From positions 1 through 23,248 of the forward strand of contig NBIV01000992.1 in NCBI GenBank assembly GCA_003194525.1: 23,248 nt of DNA, given 5' to 3'. Positions within the stretch are counted from its first letter, which is position 1, and every line of letters starts with the position of its first letter. The notes beneath the pieces were generated by a model. The model had not been told where the DNA came from. It saw only the letters and a program-made list of their open reading frames with translations, and did not search any database. The DNA comes from Gracilariopsis chorda. Taxonomy: Eukaryota > Rhodophyta > Florideophyceae > Gracilariales > Gracilariaceae. Positions 9,177-18,205 of the stretch are shown in pieces. Both the position numbers and the translations under genes were made by a program.

Positions 9177-9261
9177 CCCGGAGCATCTCCGGGGGCCAGG
9201 GGTCCGACACCCTAGGGTAGCGGAGGTAGTTTCTCCCGTCAGTGCGCCCGAATTTGAAGTT
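9177..9261 (+). promoter_or_regulatory. Conserved three-hairpin leader RNA element of A2
   Basis: Three successive stem-loops. I: CCCGGAG/CTCCGGG with loop CAT (9177-9193). II: GGGGT/ACCCT with loop CCGAC (9199-9213). III: GGAGG/TCTCC with loop TAGTT (9222-9236). They are followed by the invariant CTCCCGTCAGTGCGCCCG (9233-9250). The B2 leader has the same order at 17046-17133, with an identical 8-nt AGGGTAGC between stems II and III and different but still pairing stem bases. A packaging, dimerisation or translation element is plausible; function is inferred. Confidence 0.6.
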
Positions 9262-9270
9262 TTGTTGTTG

Positions 9271-9330
9271 TTGTTGTCGTTGTTTTTGTTGTTATTGTTG
9301 TCGTTGTTTTTGTTGTTATTGTTGTCGTTG
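9271..9330 (+). repeat. 24-bp T/G-rich tandem repeat (2.5 units)
   Basis: Units at 9271-9294 and 9295-9318 are identical (TTGTTGTCGTTG then TTTTTGTTGTTA). A half unit follows at 9319-9330, and a short TTG run precedes. It lies in the A2 leader about 75 bp before gag. The antisense frame reads as poly-Asn and is not a real protein. Confidence 0.85.
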
Positions 9331-9403
9331 TTGCCATTTTTGTACTTCTTAAGTGCCGTAGGTCTTTCATCGCACCTGTGCTGTTTGTTGACATCTACCA
9401 AGC

Positions 9404-12400
9404 ATGGATTCATTCGGTGGCATCAAGATTGAAAAGTTGGGCGAGGATAACTTCCATGTATGGAAGCAAAAGGTTGAGTTGCTGCTTGCACTCAAGGACC
9501 TCGATGATCATCTTGAATCAACCAGGCCTACGGACGATGACGAGTTGTCAGCATGGAAGAAGAAAGACGCCAAGGCCAGGGCTGTTATTGGTCTCAGCAT
9601 CAGTGATGAGCATTTGGACCATGTGAGGGATACCGAGAATGCTGCGGAAATGTGGAATGCCATTTGCGATGTGTTCCAGCGTAAAACGCTGCTCAACCGA
9701 ATCAATGCAAGACGTGCCTTCTACACAGCCAAGATGCGAGATGATGAGAAAATGTTACACTTCATCAATCGTGTTCGTCATCTTGCATCGGATCTGAAGA
9801 GCATGGACGTAGTGGTTGAGGAGGAAGACATCGCTATGGCAATCCTATGTGGGCTACCAGACCGCTTCGAACACATCATTGTCGCTATTGACACCACGAT
9901 TGGTGATCGTAAACTCGATTTAGAGTTTGTGAAGAGTCGTTTGCTGCAAGAGGAACAGCGAATGAACGATCGTGCCAAGGAGGAGTCCGGAAGTGACACG
10001 GCTTTGGTCGGTGCGCAGTCACGAAAGAAGTCCATGGTGTGCTACTACTGTGGTAAGAAGGGGCATATCCAGAGAAACTGTTTCAAGAGACAACGTGACG
10101 AAGCTAGCAAAGAGCAGAGTGCTGCCGCAAACCCAGCTGTGCAGACCGATCTCGGCAACGAGAAACGAGGATGTGACAGTGACTCTGACTTTGTTTGTCT
10201 CATTGCGACAGGTTCTGTGGAAGAAAGTATCAGTGACTGGATCATTGACTCTGGTGCCACCGCCCATATGACGTATGACGAGTCCATGTTTGACAGTTAT
10301 AGCAAAAGAGAGTCTGCCGGTGTGAGTATCGGCAATGACTCGAAGCTGGAGTCTCTTGGTCATGGCAGTGTCCACCTCGATCTCGCTGTTGAAGGGCGTA
10401 AGAGCAAGTGCCGGTTGGGTGAAGTAGTGCACGTACCGAATTTAAGGTATCATCTGCTGTCAGTATCTGCGATGTGTGACCTGGGTGCGCGAGTGGTGTT
10501 TGACAAAACCAAAGTATGTGTATACAAAGGCAACACCATGATCGCCCAGGGCCGTCGCATCAAAGGACTGTACTACCTATGTACCGCGATTGAAGTACCA
10601 GAAGACATGGACAACGCACTTGTGACTGACCTGTCACTATGGCATGCTCGAATGGCTCATGTGAATGTGGATGGTATCAAACATATGGCTCGTAACGGTG
10701 TTGTGTCAGGGCTGAATGTGGACTTGAATCAATCGATGGATGTGTGTGACTCTTGTGTAGTGGGAAAATCTACACGTGCTCCAACTCCCAAGCAAGGGGG
10801 GGAACGGGCTTTGCACCCATTGGACCTAGTGCATTCGGACATTTGTGGTCCAATCCAAGTAGGTTCCTTGGGAGGTTCACACTACTTCGTCACATTCATC
10901 GATGATCACTCCCGTTTTTGCTTCTTGTACATGCTCAAGACCAAGGATGAGGTGTTCCACGTGTTCGTGAAGTGGCTCAAGATGGTTCAAAATCAGAGTG
11001 ACCGACATGTGAAAACCATTACCGCACGTGAGTCTGTGCTACATGCGTTACGCACAGACAATGCTGGTGAATATGTGTCAAAGAAATTTTCACAAGAGCT
11101 TGAACGTCACGGTATTGAACATCAGCGAACGGTGCCTTACAATCCACATCAGAATGGTCTGGCCGAACGGTTCAACCGAACACTCATGGACTTGGTGAGA
11201 TCGATGCTGCATCACAAGAAACTGCCAAAGAGCTTCTGGGCTGAAGCATTGAACGTTGCAGTGTATGTGCGCAATCGAGTCACCTGCAAGGCCCTTCCGA
11301 GTGACGTGACACCACTCGAGATGTGGAGTGGATATGAACCTGACTTGAGCAATCTGCGTGTGTTCGGTAGCCGGTGCTGGTACAAAGTGGTGGACCACAA
11401 GCTAAAGAAGCTGGAGCAACGTGCCGTGGAGGCGATCTTTATTGGGTACACAACTGGATCGAACGGTTATAAACTGTGGGATGCGCAAAAGAAGAAGGTG
11501 GTTGTGTCGAGAGATGTGAGGTTTGACGAATGTAGTGGTTCAGATCAAGGTACTGACCACGTTGATGATGACGACTATGCTGAGATCGACATCTCGGACA
11601 AGCCGAAATCAAACATCACCTCCACCTCTACTACACCCACCGATGCTGCCCAAGTTGAACCCGCTGCACCAGATACTCCACCAGACGAAGCTTCAGGCAG
11701 TGGCCACGATGAGCCCACAGCTGAGACAGAAGTTGAGCCAGATGTACCAGATCCACCACCACTTCGGAGATCCACTCGTGAGCGTAGAGCGCCTACCTCG
11801 TGGTGGCGCGGCACTGCCCTACTCACTGCCAGTGATGACGTCCCATCCTCATACTCCGATGCGGTGTCACGTCCTGATTCAAAAGCGTGGACCAAGGCCA
11901 TGAACAGTGAGTACGAGTCTCTGATGGAGCATGACACATGGGAGTTAGTGCCAAGGCCAGCTGACAGCAACGTGATATCATCCAAGTGGGTATTTGTGCA
12001 AAAATATGAGGCTGGCGACAACGATGAACCGACAGTGAGGTACAAGGCTCGTGTGGTGGCTCGAGGGTTTCTGCAGATCGAAGGTGTAGACTTCTCCGAG
12101 ACGTATGCACCAGTGGTCAAATTCACATCCATTAGAATGATTCTGTCCATTGTAGCAGTGCAGAACTATCATCTGCACCAGATGGATGTGAAGACTGCAT
12201 TCTTGAATGGCGACCTGGAAGAGACTGTGTACATGGAGCAGCCGGACGGATTCATCAAACCTGGGAACGAGGACTTGGTATGCCTTCTCAAGAAAGCCAT
12301 CTATGGGCTACGACAGGCATCAAGGCAGTGGTTTGCAAAGATGTACTTGTTCCTCGTTGGTTGGATGGGTCTGAAGCCAAACGTCGCAGACGAGTGCGTT

Positions 12401-13429
12401 TACACCGGAGAGGTACTGGGAGCGCTTGTGATCATTGCTCTTTATGTGGACGACTTGCTCATTGCGAGTCCAAGTATGGAGACAATGAATCGCGTAAAGC
12501 GTGAACTGTCAAAACGTTTTCAGATGAAGGATCTCAGTGAAGCGCGCATGGTACTTGGGTTCGAGATCCATCGTGATCGATCCAAAAGACAGCTGTACCT
12601 GACACAGTCTGCATACACGCGTAAGGTCTTAGAACGTTTTGGCATGTTGCAGTGCAAACCAATGGACACTCCCATGGACTCCGGTGCTGACCTCACTAAG
12701 GTAGAAGAGCCTCTGACGAACATCCCGTATCGCCAGGTGATCGGTTGTCTGATGTATCTCTCTGTTGGCACTCGACCGGACATCTCGTTTGCAGTGTCCA
12801 AGCTAGCCAAGTATGTCGAGAAACCTGGAGAGACTCATTGGAAAGCGGTCAAGCGTGTTCTGCGTTACCTCAATGGCACTCGCTCCCTCGGACTTACTTA
12901 TGGCTCCACGACTGATACTCAGCTGTATGGATACGTAGACTCTGACTGGGCAGGTGATACATCCAACCGCAAGTCCACCAGTGGGTATGTGTTCATGATG
13001 TGCGGTGCTCCTGTGTCTTGGAGCTCGCGCCAACAGGAAGTAGTTGCACTGTCTAGCGCTGAGGCTGAGTATGTGAGTCTGTGCAGTGGGACGAAGGAAG
13101 CGATCTGGCTGAGACGACTGTGGAGTGGCATTGGCAACGCAAGTGGACTACACGTGGATGAGTCAGTGACGCTAATGGTTGAGCCCACAACTGTGTACGT
13201 GGACAACCAAGGTTGCATCGACCTTGCTCGAAATGGAGTTGTGAACAAGCGTACTAAGCACATTGATATTCGCTTTCACTTCACCAGAGAGGCTCTACGC
13301 GACAAAGCCGTCCAGTTGCAGTACTGTTCCACGGAAGACATGGTTGCCGATATGCTGACGAAAGCGCTCGGTCGAGTTAAGCTGGCAAGGTTCCGCGGTG
13401 ACTGTGGCTTGCTCCCCTTAGACCTTTGA
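9404..13429 (+). CDS. gag-pol: A2 Gag-Pol polyprotein (1341 aa, intact)
   Basis: A single-frame copia polyprotein making particle protein, protease, integrase, reverse transcriptase and RNase H. The start at 9404 (MDSFGGIKIEKLGEDNF) fits the Gag N-terminus and its FHVW motif. Gag runs to about residue 200; the CCHC knuckle is C213, C216, H221, C226. The protease motif is DSGA at D282. The integrase zinc site is H414, H419, C448, C451, and the catalytic triad D479, D552, E588, with the canonical 35-residue D-to-E gap. An acidic/Pro-Thr linker follows. RT has TAFLNGDL and YVDD at 1014-1017. RNase H acidic residues are D1179, E1220 (SSAEAEY), D1267 and D1316. No frameshift or stop occurs. Gag and Pol share one frame, so any excess of Gag must come from processing or RNA-level control, which cannot be seen here. 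Confidence 0.97.
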   Translation: MDSFGGIKIEKLGEDNFHVWKQKVELLLALKDLDDHLESTRPTDDDELSAWKKKDAKARAVIGLSISDEHLDHVRDTENAAEMWNAICDVFQRKTLLNRINARRAFYTAKMRDDEKMLHFINRVRHLASDLKSMDVVVEEEDIAMAILCGLPDRFEHIIVAIDTTIGDRKLDLEFVKSRLLQEEQRMNDRAKEESGSDTALVGAQSRKKSMVCYYCGKKGHIQRNCFKRQRDEASKEQSAAANPAVQTDLGNEKRGCDSDSDFVCLIATGSVEESISDWIIDSGATAHMTYDESMFDSYSKRESAGVSIGNDSKLESLGHGSVHLDLAVEGRKSKCRLGEVVHVPNLRYHLLSVSAMCDLGARVVFDKTKVCVYKGNTMIAQGRRIKGLYYLCTAIEVPEDMDNALVTDLSLWHARMAHVNVDGIKHMARNGVVSGLNVDLNQSMDVCDSCVVGKSTRAPTPKQGGERALHPLDLVHSDICGPIQVGSLGGSHYFVTFIDDHSRFCFLYMLKTKDEVFHVFVKWLKMVQNQSDRHVKTITARESVLHALRTDNAGEYVSKKFSQELERHGIEHQRTVPYNPHQNGLAERFNRTLMDLVRSMLHHKKLPKSFWAEALNVAVYVRNRVTCKALPSDVTPLEMWSGYEPDLSNLRVFGSRCWYKVVDHKLKKLEQRAVEAIFIGYTTGSNGYKLWDAQKKKVVVSRDVRFDECSGSDQGTDHVDDDDYAEIDISDKPKSNITSTSTTPTDAAQVEPAAPDTPPDEASGSGHDEPTAETEVEPDVPDPPPLRRSTRERRAPTSWWRGTALLTASDDVPSSYSDAVSRPDSKAWTKAMNSEYESLMEHDTWELVPRPADSNVISSKWVFVQKYEAGDNDEPTVRYKARVVARGFLQIEGVDFSETYAPVVKFTSIRMILSIVAVQNYHLHQMDVKTAFLNGDLEETVYMEQPDGFIKPGNEDLVCLLKKAIYGLRQASRQWFAKMYLFLVGWMGLKPNVADECVYTGEVLGALVIIALYVDDLLIASPSMETMNRVKRELSKRFQMKDLSEARMVLGFEIHRDRSKRQLYLTQSAYTRKVLERFGMLQCKPMDTPMDSGADLTKVEEPLTNIPYRQVIGCLMYLSVGTRPDISFAVSKLAKYVEKPGETHWKAVKRVLRYLNGTRSLGLTYGSTTDTQLYGYVDSDWAGDTSNRKSTSGYVFMMCGAPVSWSSRQQEVVALSSAEAEYVSLCSGTKEAIWLRRLWSGIGNASGLHVDESVTLMVEPTTVYVDNQGCIDLARNGVVNKRTKHIDIRFHFTREALRDKAVQLQYCSTEDMVADMLTKALGRVKLARFRGDCGLLPLDL

Positions 13430-13439
13430 AGTCAGTGAC

Positions 13440-13448
13440 AGAGGGGGG
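13440..13448 (+). other. Polypurine tract of A2
   Basis: AGAGGGGGG abuts the 3' LTR, about ten bases after the gag-pol stop. Confidence 0.88.
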
Positions 13449-14227
13449 TGTTGGCAGTAGTACCTGTGCTGTCACTGAAAACCAAATGTTCCGGGGAGCA
13501 TGGGCTGTTTTAGAGGGTACCTCTGCAAAAGCGCATATGCGCGTGTGCGCGAACCCAACGTGAAACTGGCTTCTGATTGGCTACTGCAAATGTACATATG
13601 CAACGTGGTGCGTACAAGTGGTATGGCATAACTGGATCGGTTGGACACACCCACGTGTCCAGCTACTACAGTGGTCACAGTGTACGTTGTGTGCAGGGGA
13701 TACTGATGAAGTGGTTGACAGCTGGTACAAGTGGTACAGCCGTGGTTGGTACAATGGTAAGGTGCGCATGCACTGTCAACAGGTTTACACATGCACGGGT
13801 ATATTGATGACGTGGGTGTTGTGTGCATCGCCACATGATGACATGGCACTAACACCACAGGTTACGTGCGGACTTACCGTAACGTGTTGACTTACCGTGA
13901 TGTGTTGGCATGTGCTGGCGTGTGTTGGAGTCGTGAATTTGTGCCTTGTCATGGTCATGTGTATGCACGTAACTATTACAGAATATTGGTGCGTTGGTGT
14001 GCGTTGGTGTACTGAGGTTGTGCTGAGCTGGCTATGTCATGTTAGATGATGATTGGTAGTATTGAGTGTCCCTGCTTAGTGGTTTAGGTTTTACTTGTAG
14101 TTGGTGTTCCCGCGCAATTCGAGTTTAGAGTGGTATATAAGATGTGCCTGAAGGACCTCCAAGTAAATCCAAGCCAGAGCTGGCGAACTTCCCTTCCATC
14201 CCCTCAACTTCCTTTCAACTTTCAACA
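13449..14227 (+). repeat. A2 3' LTR (779 bp)
   Basis: It is identical to the 5' LTR except T at 13984 for C at 7917. It carries the same distal block (13526-13629), tandem 18-bp units (13871-13906), proximal block (14045-14101) and TATA box. Its right boundary is set by CCCCA. Confidence 0.97.
14134..14141 (+). promoter_or_regulatory. TATA box of A2 3' LTR
   Basis: TATATAAG is the copy of 8067-8074. If active here it would transcribe outward, antisense to the B2 integrase and gag. Confidence 0.5.
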
Positions 14228-14232
14228 CCCCA
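14228..14232 (+). repeat. Target-site duplication of A2, right copy
   Basis: CCCCA directly follows the A2 3' LTR and matches 7377-7381. Confidence 0.95.
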
Positions 14233-16711
14233 GAATGGTCTATGCTGCCATTTTCGGATTCTGAAATGACGTCCGCAACATCGTCAACATAAAATTCTTC
14301 AGAGCTGGTGGAGCCTACATCATCCTCAGAACTATAAGTCGCATCTGATGCACTCTCGTCATCCATATAATTGCTTAGATACGGTACACCAGGGAACCTA
14401 GATTCATCAAAGGTGACATGACGCGACCTTACTATTCGAGGAATATCGTCGTCACCCGATATTAGGACCTCGTAAACACCATGCTCAAGAGTCTGCAAGT
14501 ACACTCCCTCAAGTGCACGAGACTCGAACTTGGTGCCCGGGTTCATTTTTAATACATATGCGGCACATCCAAATACTTTGATATACTTCAAAGAAGGCCT
14601 ATTGTCAGTGACCAACACATACGGGGTCACGCCAGTGGTGGAATGGGGCACTCTATTGCGAATATAAATCACATGTTTCAGTGCATATGGCCACAAACAG
14701 TCTGGTAAACTTGCTTGAATCAGCAAAGCTCGGGCAGCTTCCCCCATAGTGCGATTGATGCGCTCCGCAATAGCATTGTGTTGTGGGGTATACGGAGGAG
14801 AAAACGATACCTCCTGAAGACCATTGTCGGATTGTGTTGCAAAGCAATATACTCTTCTGCGTTGTCAGAGTGCAGTTTTCGAATAAGCACATGCTCTCCT
14901 CCAAGCTGTTTGAGCTTCTGCTTTACTCCCAAGAACACTTCGCTGATCTCAGTTCTGTGCACCATGAACCCAAGGACTGCATATCGTGAGTGATCATCGA
15001 CAAATCCGGATGCATACCGGAATCGGTCGGGAATGATGGCACCAACGGACCGATAATGTCCGAGTGCACCACGTCCCCAACCTGCTTGGCTCGTTCAAAC
15101 TTGCCCTGAAATGGCAGTTTATGCGCCTTGGCAAGGCGGCATGGTCGACATACCTCCTCCATGCCCTTGATGTTTGGTACACCGTCGACGTGAGCATGAA
15201 CTCTTTGAAGGTCATGTTCATTCATATGTGCCAGTCGGCGGTGCCACAATGAACTAGTGCGCTCGTCGGTAGCAGCAAGCACCGTGGATGTGTCCGTATG
15301 GTCGATTGGGTTTGGCAGGGTGTATAAACGGGAGCGATGATGACGAGTCCCATGCCCGACCTCAAACCCATCTTCGTGTTGTAGGTGTACTTCCTTATCA
15401 CAAAACAGTGAGTGGATACCTTTGTCAGCCAACCGCCCTACAGAAACTAGGTTATATCCAAGATTCGGAACGAGCAGCACATTAGACAACCTAAGATTGA
15501 CATCCACAAACGGTAATACCACATCTCCTTGTTGCGTGGCAGTGACCGTGGTGTTGTCAGCTAGTTCAATTGTCCTATGTGGTATGTCGAACATTGTGGT
15601 TGGGACGAACGCCGACACCGAACAAAAGAAATGAGACGTAGCGCCACTGTCTGCATATGTGTCAATGCACTCATTAACCGGTGGTACCACTGATGACTTT
15701 TCACCTGCGACTCCAGCAATCTCAACCTTGGATGCTTTCAGCGATGACTTGGCGGAACGTTTAGGCTTTTCGACTGCATTTAGCCTTAGCTGATCCAAGA
15801 TAGCTTGTGGTAAATGGTTGTCAGGATTGTCCGGATTCATGTGACAACGGTCCTGGGTGTGTCCATCGCGGTCACAAAAGGTGCAGTGGTACCCATTTTT
15901 GTTTCCAGCAGCATATGCACGACCAGTGGGGTCGTTCACAGTGGTTGAATCTGATGCGTTACCATCATTCTCAATACCATTTGATAATTTGCTGTGTCCG
16001 CTAATACGGGAACCACCCCTGTTCTTGTTCTTCTTGCGATTGCGCCCTCTACCAGAACTGCTTGACCCCATTTGACGAGCATTATATTCATCAATTAGGG
16101 TTGTTGCTACATAGTCCCAGGTCAGTTCCGAGATCTCCTTGGTCCTCAGTGCTGCTGCAGTTGATTCCAATGAGCAGTTGGGGTCAATAGATGCCAGAAG
16201 CATAGGTGCCTTGTGAGACTCTGGTATGGCGGCATCTTTGCCCATGCGGTCCAGCTGCGAGAACAGAGAGGCAAACTGGTCCACGAATTCGGACATGTTT
16301 TGGCCATTATACGACATTCTGAACAGCTGAGTCTGCACGGCTATACGAGACACTGTCCTGTTTGAGGCATATCGCGCATCAAGTAGTTGAAGCATGCGAC
16401 CGGGTCATCATCCACATCCATAACTACACGCAACGGGGCATCACCAAGTGCACAAATGATGATTGCACATGCCTTTTCGCGCTTTGCGAGTGTACGGGAG
16501 GGTGTCTGGGTAGCACTAGAACCAGACGCTTGTGTCATTATTCCACTAGATGACTCCTCCGAACTTGACATAACGACATTCCAGACACCTTTAATACGAC
16601 ATGCAGCACGTAGACGGTGTCTCCATAGGTGTAATCTTCTCCCCGCTTACCGTGGAAGCGCGGGATCTTCACACCAGAAGTGGTTTCTGACTCAACTTCG
16701 GAGTCTGACAT
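14228..16711 (-). pseudogene. gag-pol: B2 Gag, protease and integrase half, frameshifted, cut off by A2
   Basis: The N-terminal half of the B2 polyprotein. The chosen start at 16711 gives MSDSEVESETTSG followed by KIPRFHGKRGEDYTY, a copia Gag opening; an internal Met at 16571 is also possible. Next come Gag, a basic stretch (GRGRNRKKNKNRGG), the CCHC knuckle CTFCDRDGHTQDRC, protease YADSGATSHFF, the HHCC site (WHRRLAHMNEHD... CRPC), integrase HSDIIGP, LHSDNAEEY and PQHNAIAERINRT, then a linker rich in Asp/Glu/Ser. The frame breaks near 16647, 16398, 15025 and 14840. The first and last recur in B3; the other two are copy-specific single-base losses. The last piece (from 14747) continues in phase at 7376 after A2. 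Confidence 0.85.
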
Positions 16712-17488
16712 GGTTCCAGAACGAGTTCAGTAACCGAAATTAGAACAAACAAGGTACGAAAATGAAGCAGAGTGAGGGACTCGATGCTTAGAATCGCTAT
16801 CAGAATAGACGAGAGGGCTGTTTTTGGCGGTACAGCTTTGGACTGATAGCGGATGTCACACTATGTGGGTGATGCTGGAGTGGATTATACTCAACACTTA
16901 ACAGCGAGGGCGCCAGCGGAGACCGTGTAACCAAGTCTCAACGCTCGTCCAGACGCGTCTGGTACGCGAATCACAGGCGGAGTTCGGGTTCTCGACGCCT
17001 GGAGTATACTCACGAGCAGCTCTGAAGCACACTCGGAAAGAAACTAACTTCGTAAAAGCGGGCGCACTGACGGGAGATACTATCTCCGCTACCCTAAGGG
17101 TTGAACCCCTGGACCCTGGTAACTCTCTCCAGGTGAGGTACGAAATTCTTCGTGACCTACCCTGTTCTGCGCACTTCAGAACGAGGGCTTTATAATCCCT
17201 ACGTGTCGTCCCAGGGAGGTTAGTAGCTGTCGCGATAAGCGTTCACCAGTTAACCCCTGCTAGACACTTGCAGGAAAATAGCGCGGTCTTCCTTGTGCGC
17301 TGAAGCAATGGAGACGGGATCGGAACAGGCGCAGGTCGGCTTACCAGAGAAGGTGTCTCTGAACGCTTTGCCTACTTTCACCACAGCACCAAATACTTCC
17401 ACAAGACTCGCAAAGATGATCTGCGCAAGACGATGAATCGAACGAAAGAAAGTCAAAAGAGCGCGAACGTCTGCAAAATATCGACGCT
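16712..17488 (-). other. B2 5' leader
   Basis: About 0.78 kb between the primer site and the gag ATG, in minus-strand sense. It contains most of an upstream ORF (17250-17498) and the three-hairpin domain (17046-17133) shared with A2. The rest (16712-17045) shows no coding or repeat feature that I can recognise. Confidence 0.65.
17046..17133 (-). promoter_or_regulatory. Conserved three-hairpin leader RNA element of B2
   Basis: In sense direction: stem I CCTGG/CCAGG with a 9-nt loop (17133-17115), stem II AGGGG/CCCTT with loop TTCAA (17110-17096), stem III GGAGAT/ATCTCC with loop AGT (17087-17073), then CTCCCGTCAGTGCGCCCG (17076-17059 region). Order, spacing and the AGGGTAGC linker match A2 9177-9261, while stem bases differ in ways that keep pairing. 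Stem II's GGTTCAA resembles a tRNA T-arm, but no accompanying tRNA body was found. Confidence 0.6.
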
Positions 17489-17498
17489 CTGGGCCCAT
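17250..17498 (-). other. Upstream ORF starting in the B2 primer site
   Basis: An 82-codon frame opens at the ATG inside the primer site (17498) and stops in the leader, 0.5 kb before gag. The peptide starts MGPERRYFADVRALL and has a short hydrophobic stretch (IIFASLVEVFGAVV), with no family recognised. A2 has an unrelated 65-codon frame opened by the same primer-site ATG, so the shared property is the ATG, not the peptide. Confidence 0.4.
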
Positions 17499-17502
17499 AA
17501 CC
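17489..17502 (-). other. B2 primer-binding site: initiator tRNA-Met anticodon arm
   Basis: On the minus strand GGTTATGGGCCCAG sits directly against the LTR end. Fourteen bases are complementary to the initiator tRNA-Met anticodon stem-loop. It is the same internal priming site as A2 8161-8174. Confidence 0.82.
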
Positions 17503-17619
17503 TGATGATGTAAACGATAGTTGGGCTTCGGCGGAAATGAAAAAGGAAAGAAAGAAAGAAAATAAGAGTGAAGGTTGCCAGGCTTAGGCCGAGTTTACTT
17601 GGTACTGCGACTTCAGAGT

Positions 17620-17627
17620 CTTATATA
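17620..17627 (-). promoter_or_regulatory. TATA box of B2 5' LTR
   Basis: Minus-strand TATATAAG lies about 118 bp from the primer site, downstream of the proximal block at 17649-17705. Confidence 0.6.
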
Positions 17628-17648
17628 GCACATCTACTTCGCACTTCC

Positions 17649-17705
17649 ACTACAAGAAAACCCTACAGCACTAAGTGGGGACACCCAATACTACCAATCA
17701 TAATC
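17649..17705 (-). promoter_or_regulatory. Proximal U3 block of B2 5' LTR
   Basis: Sense TATGATTGGTAGTATTGGGT followed by CCCCACTTAGTG and CTTGTAGTGG. It aligns with the A2 block at 7978-8034 at the same distance upstream of the TATA box. Confidence 0.6.
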
Positions 17706-18102
17706 AAACATAACACAATAAGGGTTGCACAAACTGATTACAGCTTAGTACAACCAGGCATAACAACATTACAACACATTGCAACCACGCACACCAAGTG
17801 AACCAAGCAGCCAACAACGCACAATAAGTGAACCGGACATGCCAACAATGTGCCAGCATGCTGCAGCACTGTATGCACACTTCCTCGCATCATCATGACA
17901 ATGACAAAGCACAAATACACATGCCACCGCATCCATGTACATACCCTAGGTGTGTTGCGTGCATGGCACGTGCTTACTTGTACAACCGCACACATGACAC
18001 ACTTCCATATACCTGTAAACCACATGTAGCCACACATATTCTTCAGTACCATGCCCATTCACCTTATGCCAAGTAGCCAGTTCCGTGCCCAGGACCCATA
18101 GA

Positions 18103-18205
18103 ATGCATAACACTTGTAACCAATACGTTGCATATGAGTATTTGCAGTAGCCAATCATATGCCCGTTTCACGTTGGGTTTGAGAACACACGCATATGCGG
18201 TTTTG
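18103..18205 (-). promoter_or_regulatory. Distal U3 block of B2 5' LTR
   Basis: It carries the same pieces as A2 7459-7562 (AACCCAACGTGAAAC, TGATTGGCTACTGCAAA, CATATGCAACGT), with the first palindrome altered to CCGCATATGCG. Confidence 0.6.

Larger units (their letters stand above)
8176..9403 (+). other. A2 5' leader (untranslated region)
   Basis: About 1.2 kb between the primer site and the gag start. It holds the upstream ORF, a conserved hairpin domain at 9177-9261 and a T-rich 24-bp tandem repeat at 9271-9330. The remainder shows no recognisable coding content. Open antisense frames here (the longest 157 codons, 8737-9210) have no recognisable domain. Confidence 0.7.
7382..14227 (+). mobile_element. 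Complete copia-type LTR retrotransposon A2
   Basis: A full-length 6846-bp element: 5' LTR 7382-8160, primer site 8161-8175, leader to 9403, a single gag-pol ORF 9404-13429, polypurine tract 13440-13448 and 3' LTR 13449-14227, flanked by CCCCA on both sides. The LTRs differ at one of 779 positions (C at 7917, T at 13984). All enzymatic motifs are present with no frame break, so it was recently mobile and may still be autonomous. It interrupts B2 between the integrase and RT regions, on the opposite strand to its host. Confidence 0.97.

Noticed and set aside
8737..9210. 157-codon antisense ORF in the A2 leader
   Set aside because: No recognisable domain, lies antisense to a leader with conserved RNA structure, and there is no evidence of a promoter; open by chance.
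9261..9413. Asn-rich protein (repeated NNNNKNND) on the minus strand
   Set aside because: It is the antisense reading of the 24-bp T/G-rich tandem repeat.
14835..14850. Programmed ribosomal frameshift as explanation for the integrase break
   Set aside because: No slippery heptamer or clear downstream structure seen, and a frameshift in mid-integrase would be without precedent that I know of; kept only as something for RNA data to exclude.
17096..17110. Possible tRNA T-arm / box B (GGTTCAA) in the B2 leader
   Set aside because: No box A, acceptor stem or tRNA body at the right spacing; better explained as stem-loop II of the conserved leader domain.
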